DNA of 42,907 nt from Lachnospiraceae bacterium AC3007 (GTDB lineage Bacteria; Bacillota; Clostridia; Lachnospirales; Lachnospiraceae): positions 1 through 42,907 of the forward strand of contig JHYK01000025.1 of the NCBI GenBank assembly GCA_000621405.1. The letters run 5' to 3'. Position 1 is the first letter of the stretch. The number at the start of each line of letters is the position of its first letter. Positions 19,230-26,724 of the stretch are shown here, one piece after another. Position numbers and translations under genes: made by a program. Under the pieces are notes generated by a model. The model saw nothing but the letters and a program-made list of their open reading frames with translations, was not told the origin of the DNA and ran no database searches.

Positions 19230-20480
19230 TTACTTCTCGTATTCGATGACTTCCTTGCAGAGGATGTGCCTCGGCAGGCCGTTCACGTATACAGGTGTAA
19301 GCTCACCCATGATCAGAGGACGCGCGTACTTCACATACTCATCTGTGATTGAGCAGCCGTCAGCTCCGATGTACTCATCGGGAACAGCTCTCTCGACGTT
19401 TGCGATCTGATGTATATCATAGGAAGAAGTACCGCACTCGTAAGGTGAATCTCCGTCTCTCTTAAGGATGATCATCTCACCGGTCTTGCCCTGGTCTGCA
19501 GCCACGACAGCATCGTGTCCGACCTGGAATGCTTCATTGATATCGGTAAGAGATGCGATGTGCGTGCCTGCTCTCTGAAGAGTGGAGAGCTCGACAGCCC
19601 TGGTCTTGAGACCGTACTCAGCAGCGATCTTGTGAGCAAGAGTCGTAGCCGTGCCGCCCATCTGCTTGTGGCCGAATGCATCCACGGGAACGGAATCAGC
19701 CTCGAGCTCACATACATATCTTCCGTCAGCAAGCTTCACGCCCTCGGATACTGCGATGACGACTGAAGTCCTTGTCTCGGAGAGTGTCTTTACCTTCTTC
19801 ATGAACTCGTCCATATCAAATGTCCTCTCGGGCAGATATATGGCATCGACGCCCTCACAGTCAGGGCCCTTTGCAAGAGCAGCAGCAGCTGTAAGCCAGC
19901 CTGCATTTCTTCCCATGATCTCTACAAGGCAGATGGTGGGCTTCTCTGCTCCGAAGGAAGCGTTGTCTCTTATTACCTCCTTGAGGGAAGTAGCGATGTA
20001 CTTTGCGGATGAACCGTATCCGGGACAGTGGTCCGTGATAGGCAGATCGTTGTCTATGGTCTTGGGCACGCCCATGAACTTCTGGCTCTTGCCGTGAGCT
20101 GCCGCATAATCAGACAGCATCTTGACTGTATCCATGGAGTCATTGCCGCCTGCATAGAAAAGATACTGTATGTCATGCTTCTCCATGATCTCGAATACCT
20201 TCTCATATACATCCTCGTGGCCCTCGATCTTGGGCATCTTGAAACGGCAGCTTCCGAGGAAAGCCGAAGGAGTCCTCTTTAAGAGCTCCACTCCCATATC
20301 ATCCGAAAGATACTGATCCAGATCAGTGAGCTTATCCTTAAGGAAGCCCTCAATGCCGTGGACCATTCCGTATACCTTATTAACGCCGAGCTTCTTTGCA
20401 GCGACATACACGCCTGCAACTGATGAATTGATGACCGCTGTGGGTCCGCCTGACTGTCCTACTACAATATTTCCTTTCAT
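19230..20480 (-). CDS. pfp: Pyrophosphate-dependent 6-phosphofructokinase
   Basis: This is a 416-residue PFK-family enzyme catalysing reversible phosphorylation of fructose-6-phosphate in glycolysis. GQSGGPT (8-14) is the phosphate-binding start. GGNDSMDT carries Asp where ATP-dependent enzymes have Gly (GGDGS), and GVPKTIDNDL has the Lys typical of pyrophosphate users. MGRNAGWL is present. The start has AAGGAGAGG upstream and a good promoter about 60 bases away. PPi use is known family behaviour deduced from these residues, not measured. Confidence 0.92.
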   Translation of the reverse strand: MKGNIVVGQSGGPTAVINSSVAGVYVAAKKLGVNKVYGMVHGIEGFLKDKLTDLDQYLSDDMGVELLKRTPSAFLGSCRFKMPKIEGHEDVYEKVFEIMEKHDIQYLFYAGGNDSMDTVKMLSDYAAAHGKSQKFMGVPKTIDNDLPITDHCPGYGSSAKYIATSLKEVIRDNASFGAEKPTICLVEIMGRNAGWLTAAAALAKGPDCEGVDAIYLPERTFDMDEFMKKVKTLSETRTSVVIAVSEGVKLADGRYVCELEADSVPVDAFGHKQMGGTATTLAHKIAAEYGLKTRAVELSTLQRAGTHIASLTDINEAFQVGHDAVVAADQGKTGEMIILKRDGDSPYECGTSSYDIHQIANVERAVPDEYIGADGCSITDEYVKYARPLIMGELTPVYVNGLPRHILCKEVIEYEK

Positions 20481-20537
20481 GGCAACCTCTCCTTATAAAA
20501 AATGATCTGTGCTTCGCGGCTATACCCGCAATAAATG

Positions 20538-20566
20538 ATTGTATCTCAAAAGGGAGACATTGACAA
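20538..20566 (-). promoter_or_regulatory. Promoter for the pfp-thrH pair
   Basis: On the minus strand TTGTCA (20561-20566) and TACAAT (20538-20543) are 17 bases apart, each one base from consensus. Transcription would start about 50 bases before the pfp start codon. Confidence 0.75.
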
Positions 20567-20589
20567 CCATGAGAAAGCCAACAGTAAGT

Positions 20590-20717
20590 CATCGGGGAAG
20601 TGATGGCCGAGACAATGCGCCGAACGCAAAACATGCCCTTTGGCATGTTTTGAATGGCGTTTACGAGCGCCATGCGCGAGTGCCATCGGGGAAGTGATGG
20701 CCAAGACAATGCGCCGA
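20590..20717. repeat. 34-bp direct repeats spanning the tRNA-Leu 3' end, enclosing a palindrome
   Basis: CATCGGGGAAGTGATGGCC plus GAGACAATGCGCCGA occurs at 20590-20623. The same 34 bases with one change (A for G) occur at 20684-20717, and the last 8 bases of that second copy are the 3' end of tRNA-Leu. Between them is the second copy of the ATGCCNNNNGGCAT palindrome (stem 20627-20637/20642-20652). The arrangement resembles an att-like duplication or a repeat inserted at a tRNA end. Confidence 0.8.
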
Positions 20718-20791
20718 GTGGGACTTGAACCCACACGAGTTTCCCCACAGGAACCTAAATCCTGCTTGTCTGCCAATTCCAACATCGGCGC
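20710..20791 (-). tRNA. tRNA-Leu, anticodon UAG
   Basis: This is an 82-base minus-strand tRNA. The acceptor stem is GCGCCGA / TCGGCGC with discriminator A. The anticodon stem is CAGGA / TCCTG with loop TTTAGGT (anticodon TAG). A variable arm (TGGGGAAACTCG) and the T-arm GTGGGTTCAAGTCCCAC follow. The long variable arm fits a class II leucine tRNA reading CUA. CCA is not encoded (TTG follows). Confidence 0.95.
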
Positions 20792-20875
20792 TTAATTATC
20801 TTTTTTAAAGTACGGATCGCTCCGCTTATGCGATATGATAACTACAAAGGCAGACTGTGTCAAAACGCTTTTGGA

Positions 20876-20951
20876 GGGGGTGTCAGGGGGACGTACCTTT
20901 TGACACCTTTGCATTACAAGGTGTCAAAAGGTACGTCCCCCTGACACCCCC
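20876..20951. repeat. Perfect 32-bp inverted repeat, GGGGGACGTACCTTTTGACACC family, copy 1
   Basis: The left arm at 20876-20907 contains TGTCAGGGGGACGTACC. It pairs perfectly with the right arm at 20920-20951 around a 12-base loop TTTGCATTACAA. The right end abuts the stop codon of the PEBP-like lipoprotein, so the hairpin may also stop its transcript. Nearly identical palindromes occur at 22759-22830 and, with GTGACA for GTGTCA, at 39638-39711. Confidence 0.95.
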
Positions 20952-20955
20952 TGAC

Positions 20956-21648
20956 TTATTTATGTGTGAATGTTCCGCTGATCCTTCCGACTCCGAGAAT
21001 ATTGCCTTTATTTCCATCAATATCGGTGTCGGCAGCTCTGAAATTCTCTTCGAACCGCGGGTTCTGGGCATCAAAAGCGCCCTTCATCCGCTCTATGGGC
21101 TTTTTCAAGGCAACTACGTACACTTCGTATGTGTGAGTCGAACCGGGAGGCGGATACGGTCCCTTGTAATCGGAACTGTCTGCCCACCCCTCATCGAGAT
21201 CAGTCTCCTTCACATCCGCTGACTTCCAGTGGAGCCAGTTCCATGCTCCGAGATCTGCCATATAGACAAGATAAAGTTCAGCGCCTTCCACCGGCTCCCA
21301 TGACAACTGCGGCGACTTATTCGCGCCCGCATCTGTATTTGATATCACGTCATCCCACACGCCGTCATGAAGGCTTTGCGATGTCACGGTAAAACTGCCG
21401 TATTCTTCAACAAAGCTGTTGTCCTCCCGGAAGCTTTTTTCTTCAGAGGGGGCTTCTGCCGCTGCTTCCGGGACTGTATCGACCGTTTCTTTCGTGGCAG
21501 TCTCAATCGTGGCGGCATCGCTCAGATTCTCAAAAGCCTCCTGCTGTACGGGTGCGTTATAGTCGCTGCTTTCGGAGCAGCCGGATAAGACGGTCAGGAT
21601 GGCCGTGCATAGAATTATTAAGACAAATGGACGGTTCTTTTGCCTCAT
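20956..21648 (-). CDS. PEBP (YbhB/YbcL)-family lipoprotein
   Basis: This is a 230-residue lipoprotein. The signal peptide ends in the lipobox LSGC (Cys24), followed by a roughly 60-residue acidic, Ala/Thr-rich linker. From about residue 83 a phosphatidylethanolamine-binding-protein fold follows: FTVTSQSLHDG, KSPQLSW, DLGAWNWLHW (the variant of the usual HW.. motif), KGPYPPPGSTHTYE, and the closing GRISGTF. Bacterial members have no settled function. The start ATG overlaps the TGA of the upstream Rpn gene. Codons 2-10 coincide with a half-copy of the GACGGTTCTTTTG repeat, so this N-terminus may have arisen from that element. Confidence 0.8.
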   Translation of the reverse strand: MRQKNRPFVLIILCTAILTVLSGCSESSDYNAPVQQEAFENLSDAATIETATKETVDTVPEAAAEAPSEEKSFREDNSFVEEYGSFTVTSQSLHDGVWDDVISNTDAGANKSPQLSWEPVEGAELYLVYMADLGAWNWLHWKSADVKETDLDEGWADSSDYKGPYPPPGSTHTYEVYVVALKKPIERMKGAFDAQNPRFEENFRAADTDIDGNKGNILGVGRISGTFTHK

Positions 21649-22508
21649 CTCTGTACTGCCTTTATTATTGATTCTCTTTCCTTCCCCTGGATCTTCAAGG
21701 CGTCAAGCGCCTGATCAGCTGAGAGTTTCATCGTTTCCATGAGAGACTGTACAGCGCTCACTCTGGTTTTCATCTCGCCACGCTTTTCTCCGCGCTTTTC
21801 TCCGCGCTTTTCTCCGCGCTTCTCTCCTTCTTTTTCCTTTTCTTTTCCATATTCTTTATATATTTTTGAAACTATATCTGACATCTCAACTCTTCCCTCC
21901 TCTGTTTCTTTGTATTGCCTTAATCCTTTAGCCAGTTCTGTGTTATACATATCCGACGATCTCGTACTCTTGAAATCATGCATCAGCCGACCCATCTCAT
22001 CATCGCCTTCATATCTGCCATTGACATATATTATATGGGATCCGTCACCAAAATCTCTGCCGGTTTCCTTTACGCACCTGTCTATATGATATACCGGCAA
22101 TCCCTTACGATACTTATCCCGGCTGTAGATAAAGATCACATATGAATCGTCCAGTTCACTGAAGTCCTGGTTTTTCTTTAACATCCTGGAATCAGTCATA
22201 CTGCTATGAAACCTGGCCCGCCTGACATGTGCCCCCTCTGAATCGTTCTGAACTTCTACATCAAACTCCCTTCCGTTTTCCTCCTCTGCGAGTATATCGA
22301 GGGTTATATCCCTGCCTCCCATTACGGGGTTTCGCATATTGTACTCGCCTTTGACGCTTTTTACCCGGATATCTTCCCTTCCCAGTATCGTCCTCAGAAG
22401 ATACTCTGTCGCCGGGATGTTCCTGTCAAACACCTTACTCATCAGTTCATTGTTGAACAGTGTAAGATTTTCAACAATGGTTTCCGTCGCTGCTTTTTCT
22501 TTTGTCAT
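21645..22508 (-). CDS. Rpn-family PD-(D/E)XK recombination-promoting nuclease/putative transposase
   Basis: This is a 287-residue protein of the YhgA-like/Rpn family. The nuclease core shows Asp71 in DITLDILAEE and the E-x-Q pair at 85-87 in FDVEVQND, preceded by the usual NELMSKVFDRNIPATEYLLRTIL helix region. Residues 228-244 are four GEKR repeats encoded by a 12-bp tandem repeat. The C-terminal part (SADQALDALKI) is a short helical tail. The start has AAGGAGG. A promoter lies about 190 bases upstream. Rpn proteins were described as nucleases that increase RecA-independent recombination. The gene is bracketed by two copies of the same palindrome. Confidence 0.85.
   Translation of the reverse strand: MTKEKAATETIVENLTLFNNELMSKVFDRNIPATEYLLRTILGREDIRVKSVKGEYNMRNPVMGGRDITLDILAEEENGREFDVEVQNDSEGAHVRRARFHSSMTDSRMLKKNQDFSELDDSYVIFIYSRDKYRKGLPVYHIDRCVKETGRDFGDGSHIIYVNGRYEGDDEMGRLMHDFKSTRSSDMYNTELAKGLRQYKETEEGRVEMSDIVSKIYKEYGKEKEKEGEKRGEKRGEKRGEKRGEMKTRVSAVQSLMETMKLSADQALDALKIQGKERESIIKAVQR
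21780..21832 (-). repeat. 12-bp tandem repeat inside the Rpn gene
   Basis: On the plus strand CGCTTTTCTC recurs every 12 bases (unit about CTTTTCTCCGCG) with roughly four copies. It encodes GEKR repeats in the Rpn protein. The unit length is a multiple of three, so slippage would change length without a frameshift. Confidence 0.9.
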
Positions 22509-22540
22509 TCTTTGTCCTCCTTATGGAATTGTCTCCGCAG

Positions 22541-22687
22541 GAGCGGCAAAGCCGACAGATATGCTATGTCATTATCTGATCCGATGTCTGCTCCTGCATT
22601 TCATTATTCAGTGATCTGCATGAGCGTTGAATACATCAGAATCGAATGATAATCCGTTATGTTCATGCTTGGGCGAACGCCCTTGAT
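22541..22687 (-). promoter_or_regulatory. Structured 5' leader of the Rpn gene
   Basis: Between the predicted promoter and the Rpn start, the ends GCAGGAGC and GCTCCTGC (about 22539-22602) are inverted around a smaller GGCAAAGCC hairpin. A second hairpin, TTGGGCGAACGCCC, lies at about 22672-22685. I see no gene in this stretch and do not recognise the structure. Confidence 0.35.
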
Positions 22688-22696
22688 CTGTCTTGG

Positions 22697-22725
22697 ATTT
22701 TACTACTATGGTATTACTATTGCAA
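22697..22725 (-). promoter_or_regulatory. Probable promoter for the Rpn gene
   Basis: On the minus strand TTGCAA (22720-22725) and TAAAAT (22697-22702) are 17 bases apart, about 190 bases before the start codon. Confidence 0.5.
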
Positions 22726-22758
22726 ATCAAAAAGCCTTCAATGATCACGGACGGATGA

Positions 22759-22850
22759 GGGTGTCAGGGGGACGTACCTTTTGACACCTTTGCATTACAA
22801 GGTGTCAAAAGGTACGTCCTCCTGACACCCTTCCCCTGACACCCTTCCCG
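22759..22850. repeat. 30-bp inverted repeat, GGGGGACGTACCTTTTGACACC family, copy 2
   Basis: The arms at 22759-22788 and 22801-22830 pair with one mismatch around the same 12-base loop TTTGCATTACAA as copy 1. A partial third arm (CCCCTGACACCCTTCCCGCTG) trails at 22833-22853. Copies 1 and 2 are in the same loop orientation and flank the lipoprotein-Rpn pair. Confidence 0.95.
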
Positions 22851-22863
22851 CTGACTTCCCCGA

Positions 22864-22893
22864 TTGAACCTGCGGGATCTTTTGTGATATACT
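22864..22893 (+). promoter_or_regulatory. Promoter for the exporter operon
   Basis: TTGAAC (22864-22869) and TATACT (22888-22893) are 18 bases apart, directly after the palindrome copy 2 remnants. The start point would be near 22900, which supports the downstream ATG at 22968 for the first gene. Confidence 0.65.
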
Positions 22894-22967
22894 ATGGAAG
22901 GTTATTTTACGGTCGCATGTACTCCTGCGCCGTATGCCGATCTATTATCCCGAAAGGAAGGAATACC

Positions 22968-23888
22968 ATGAAAAGGTTAGTGACAAGAAGTGATTTTGAC
23001 GGACTGGTCTGTGCCATGCTTTTGAAAGAGCTTGATCTTATCGATGATATCAAATTCGTGCATCCCAAGGATGTGCAGGACGGCAAGATAGAGCTGACTG
23101 AGAATGATATCACGACCAATCTTCCTTTTGATCCGAGAGTCGGACTCGCTTTTGATCATCATGAGAGTGAGCTCTCCCGTAATGCAGGCGTGGACGTCAA
23201 GGACAAGTGGGTCATCGACGGCGACGCCAGATCAGCGGCGAGAGTCGTATACAGATATTACGGCGGCAAGGATACCTTCAAGAGAGTATCCGATGAGATA
23301 ATGACAGCCGTGGATAAGGGCGACAGCGCTGATTTTACACGCGAGGAGATCCTCGATCCCAAGGGCTGGAACCTCATGAATTTCATCATGGATGCCCGCA
23401 CGGGTCTCGGAAGATTCCATGATTTCAGGATCTCAAACTATGACCTCATGATGGAGCTCATAGATGCATGTCTTACAAAGCCCATAGATGAGATCCTTGA
23501 GCTGCCCGATGTCAAGGAGCGCACGGATCTGTACTTTAAGCAGGGCGAGCTCTTCAAGGCTCAGCTCGAGAAGCTTACAAAGATACACGGCAATGTCGGC
23601 GTCATTGACCTTCGTGATGAAGAGACGATATATGCGGGCAACCGCTTCATGGTATATGCCATGTATCCCGAGATGCAGATATCCGTTCACGTGGCCTGGG
23701 GCTTCAAGAAGCAGAACACTGCAGTGATGATCGGCAAGAGCATCATAAATAAGAGCTCCAATGTCGATATAGGCAAGATCTGCCTGAGCTACGGCGGCGG
23801 CGGACACAAAAACGCCGGCACCTGCCAGCTTGAAAATGATATCGTGGACAAGGAGCTTCCCAACATCATAGAGAAGCTTCAGGGTTGA
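22968..23888 (+). CDS. DHH-family phosphoesterase
   Basis: This is a 306-residue protein with the DHH-superfamily signatures: SDFDG (Asp9, Asp11), AFDHHES (Asp63-His64-His65) and the C-terminal DHHA1-like GGGGHKNAG (about 276-284). Such enzymes hydrolyse phosphodiester or phosphoanhydride bonds (nanoRNA, cyclic dinucleotides, polyphosphate); this sequence alone does not choose between them. The ATG at 22968 has AAGGAAGG upstream. An in-frame ATG at 22884 overlaps the -10 region and is rejected. It is the first gene of the operon, 4 bases before the membrane anchor gene. Confidence 0.85.
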   Translation: MKRLVTRSDFDGLVCAMLLKELDLIDDIKFVHPKDVQDGKIELTENDITTNLPFDPRVGLAFDHHESELSRNAGVDVKDKWVIDGDARSAARVVYRYYGGKDTFKRVSDEIMTAVDKGDSADFTREEILDPKGWNLMNFIMDARTGLGRFHDFRISNYDLMMELIDACLTKPIDEILELPDVKERTDLYFKQGELFKAQLEKLTKIHGNVGVIDLRDEETIYAGNRFMVYAMYPEMQISVHVAWGFKKQNTAVMIGKSIINKSSNVDIGKICLSYGGGGHKNAGTCQLENDIVDKELPNIIEKLQG

Positions 23889-23892
23889 TCTT

Positions 23893-24378
23893 ATGGCCGA
23901 CAACAGCAATCTTTACAGGAAAGAAAGTCTGGACAGCATCGCATCTCCTGAAGAGATGAATGATTATATCAAGGTCACCGGCCCCAGCATATGGATATTG
24001 CTGGGAGCGGTGATCGTGTTTTTATCGGGCGTGATATTATGGTCGACGCTCGGAAGTCTGAAGACCACTAAGGAATCTCTGGCCCTTGTTGAGGGCGGGC
24101 TGGCTGTCTGCTATGTAGACAAGGCTACCTATGATGATCTTGATCCCGACAGCGTTATCAATCTTGGCGGTGAGTTTCGGGATATCATCTCTGCTTCAAG
24201 CACGCCGGTGGAATCTTCTACCGTATACGATTCCGGTGTTCTCGCCGATCTGGGCTACACGGACCACGATCTTCTTTACGCCCTGACAGCTACCTCGGAT
24301 CTCCCGAAAGGATCATACAAGGCCGAGGTCGTCGTGGAGCAGATACATCCGATGTCTTTTATATTGGGAAATAACTGA
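23893..24378 (+). CDS. Short NHLP-type secretion protein (HlyD-like anchor without hairpin/lipoyl domains)
   Basis: This is a 161-residue protein. The N-terminus YRKESLDSIASPEEMNDYIK matches the start of NHLP bacteriocin-system membrane-fusion proteins. A single membrane helix follows at about 32-52. The remaining roughly 100 residues form an extracytoplasmic part that ends AEVVVEQIHPMSFILGNN. Classical members are much longer, with a coiled-coil hairpin and lipoyl domains; these are missing here without any visible frameshift. In a single-membrane cell a short adaptor may suffice. It is followed after one base by the C39 exporter. The ribosome site is weak, suggesting coupling to the DHH gene. 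Confidence 0.7.
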   Translation: MADNSNLYRKESLDSIASPEEMNDYIKVTGPSIWILLGAVIVFLSGVILWSTLGSLKTTKESLALVEGGLAVCYVDKATYDDLDPDSVINLGGEFRDIISASSTPVESSTVYDSGVLADLGYTDHDLLYALTATSDLPKGSYKAEVVVEQIHPMSFILGNN

Positions 24379-24379
24379 C

Positions 24380-26536
24380 ATGATATTCCGGAGGGTTGCA
24401 AGAGTTCCCATCGTCATGCAGCTCGAAGCTCTTGAGTGCGGAGCTGCATGTCTTTGCATGGTACTTGCTTATTACGGCAAGTGGGTGCCGCTGGAGAAGG
24501 TGCGCTCGGACTGCGGCGTATCAAGAGACGGATCCAAAGCAAAAAACATCCTTATAGCCGCAAGGAACTACGGTCTTACCGCCGACGGCTACAGAGTCGA
24601 GCCCGATCAGCTCAGGGAAGGCATGGATTTCCCATGCATCATCCACTGGAATTTCAATCACTTCGTAGTCCTCGACGGCTTCAGAGGCGATCACGCCATA
24701 CTGAACGATCCCGCAAGAGGCCGGGTCAAGGTCCCCATCCAGGAATTCAACAAGGCCTTCACCGGCATCTGCCTTGCATTCGAGCCGACGGAGGATTTTG
24801 TGAAGGACGGAAAGCAGCGCAGCATGCTCGCCTTTGCAAAAGAAAGACTGAACGGCGCAGCCATGGCCGTGATCTTCGTTGCGGCCACGGGAGTGATCAC
24901 ATCTCTCATGGAGATCATATCTCCCGCATTTTCAAGGATATTCATAGACCGTCTTCTCACCGGGCATAATCCCGGCTGGACCTATCCCTTCATCTTCTGT
25001 CTTGCCGTATTTACGGCTGTTCAGATCCTGGTGCTCGCGCTTCAGGAGATCTATTCACTCAAGATCAACGGAAAGCTTGCGATCATCGGTAATTCGTCTT
25101 ATATGTGGAAAGTACTGCGTATGCCGATCGAGTTTTTCGGACAGAGGATGGCAGGCGATATACAGCAGCGACAGCTTACCAATGCCAACATAGCCTCCAC
25201 TCTGGTCGATACCCTGTCTCCTCTTGTGATAAAAGTGTTCATGATAGGCTTCTATATCCTTGTCATGTTCCGCTACAGCGTACCGCTGACCCTTATAGGT
25301 CTTTTATCAATAGCGCTTAATCTTTCGATCTCCTCTCTTGTATCCTCCAAGAGAGTCAATATCACGCGGGTGCAGATGAGAGATCAGGGCAAGCTCGCCG
25401 GCGCCACTACCAACGGCATAGAGCTTATCGAGACTCTTAAGGCCGCAGGCGCCGAAAACGGCTTCTTCGAAAAATGGGCAGGCTTCCAGGCAAGTGTCAA
25501 TGCGCAGGAGATGAAGTTCGTAAAGCTGAACCAGTACCTTGGATCGCTTCCCGCTCTGATATCTGCGCTCACTTCAAACTTCATCCTAATATCCGGAGTG
25601 TTCCTCGCGATGAACGGGAAGTTCACGATCGGTATGATAGTGGCCTTCATGGGTTATCTCGACGGCTTCACGGCTCCCGCTACCGAGCTCATCAGCACGA
25701 GTCAGCAGCTGCAGGAGATGCGCACACAGATGGAGCGTATAGAAGACGTCATGAAATATCCCGTGGATCCGGCCTACAGAGACGCTCCCATAGATGACGG
25801 CGCGGATTATACCAAGATACGGGGCGAAGTCGAGATGAAGCATGTTTCCTTCGGATACTCAAAGCTCGAACCGCCGCTGATAAAAGACTTCAACATGAAG
25901 ATCCGTCCGGGCGGATGCGTGGCCTTTGTCGGCATGTCCGGCTGCGGCAAGTCCACACTGTCAAAGCTCATCTCCGGACTCTACGAACCGTGGGAAGGCG
26001 AGATCCTGTACGACGGCAAGAAGATGATGGACATAGACCGCAGTGTCTTCACGGGTTCACTGGCAGTAGTCGATCAGGACATCATCCTGTACGAAGATAC
26101 CATCGCAAACAACATAAAAATGTGGGATTCATCCATTGAGGATTTTGAGATGATCCTCGCCGCAAGGGATGCGCAGATCCATGACGATATCATCCAGCGC
26201 GACGGCGGATATGATTACATGATCAATGAAGGAGGCAGCGACTTCTCCGGAGGACAGAGGCAGCGTCTTGAGATAGCCCGCGTCCTCGCGCAGGATCCCA
26301 CCGTGATAATACTTGATGAAGCTACATCGGCGCTCGATGCAAGGACCGAGCACGAGGTGGTATCCGCCATAAGGAACAGGGGCATCACCTGCATAGTCAT
26401 AGCTCACAGACTGTCCACTATAAGGGACAGTGACGAGATCATCGTCATGGACCACGGCAACGTGGTGGAGCGCGGGACACACGAAGAACTGATGGCAAAA
26501 GGCGGCGCTTACACAGAGCTTGTAACAAACGAGTGA
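24380..26536 (+). CDS. NHLP-type peptidase/permease/ATP-binding exporter (C39 PCAT)
   Basis: This is a 718-residue peptidase-containing ABC transporter. The N-terminal C39 protease (1-140) has an intact set: Gln14, Cys20 (LEALECGAAC), His94 (NFNHFVVL) and Asp110 (NDPA). It would cut leader peptides after a double-glycine-type site. About six membrane helices span 155-430. The ATPase has Walker A GMSGCGKST (518-526), signature SGGQRQ (621-626), Walker B VIILDE (640-645) and an AHRLST switch. The layout matches NHLP exporter subunit 1, paired with the second exporter downstream. No precursor with a GG leader is evident in the window. Confidence 0.9.
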   Translation: MIFRRVARVPIVMQLEALECGAACLCMVLAYYGKWVPLEKVRSDCGVSRDGSKAKNILIAARNYGLTADGYRVEPDQLREGMDFPCIIHWNFNHFVVLDGFRGDHAILNDPARGRVKVPIQEFNKAFTGICLAFEPTEDFVKDGKQRSMLAFAKERLNGAAMAVIFVAATGVITSLMEIISPAFSRIFIDRLLTGHNPGWTYPFIFCLAVFTAVQILVLALQEIYSLKINGKLAIIGNSSYMWKVLRMPIEFFGQRMAGDIQQRQLTNANIASTLVDTLSPLVIKVFMIGFYILVMFRYSVPLTLIGLLSIALNLSISSLVSSKRVNITRVQMRDQGKLAGATTNGIELIETLKAAGAENGFFEKWAGFQASVNAQEMKFVKLNQYLGSLPALISALTSNFILISGVFLAMNGKFTIGMIVAFMGYLDGFTAPATELISTSQQLQEMRTQMERIEDVMKYPVDPAYRDAPIDDGADYTKIRGEVEMKHVSFGYSKLEPPLIKDFNMKIRPGGCVAFVGMSGCGKSTLSKLISGLYEPWEGEILYDGKKMMDIDRSVFTGSLAVVDQDIILYEDTIANNIKMWDSSIEDFEMILAARDAQIHDDIIQRDGGYDYMINEGGSDFSGGQRQRLEIARVLAQDPTVIILDEATSALDARTEHEVVSAIRNRGITCIVIAHRLSTIRDSDEIIVMDHGNVVERGTHEELMAKGGAYTELVTNE

Positions 26537-26698
26537 TAACCGCTAGCAACACCCGGTGGAACCCTGACATACGGTAACCGGTAGCAACACCCGGTGGAAC
26601 CCTGACATACAGTAACCGGTAGCAACACCCGTCGGAAGCCTGCTTCCGACGGAGAGGAGGAGTAACGGAGCGCGGTGAGGATCTCGCTTGCGAGATCC
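26537..26698. repeat. 38-bp tandem repeat and two hairpins between the two exporter genes
   Basis: Copies of TAACCGGTAGCAACACCC + GGTGGAACCCTGACATACAG begin at 26537, 26575 and 26613 (the third is partial), with a strict 38-base period. Two perfect hairpins follow: GTCGGAAGC/GCTTCCGAC (26631-26650) and GGATCTCG/CGAGATCC (26679-26698). The stretch has no convincing reading frame. It lies exactly between the stop of exporter 1 and the start of exporter 2 and could set relative expression or be an inserted repeat. Confidence 0.85.
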
Positions 26699-26724
26699 GA
26701 ACAGAAGCGGAGTTTACGACGACG

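Noticed and set aside
22884-22968. Earlier in-frame ATG for the DHH gene
   Set aside because: It overlaps the -10 region and has no ribosome site; the ATG at 22968 has AAGGAAGG and begins at the conserved MKRLVTRSDFDG.
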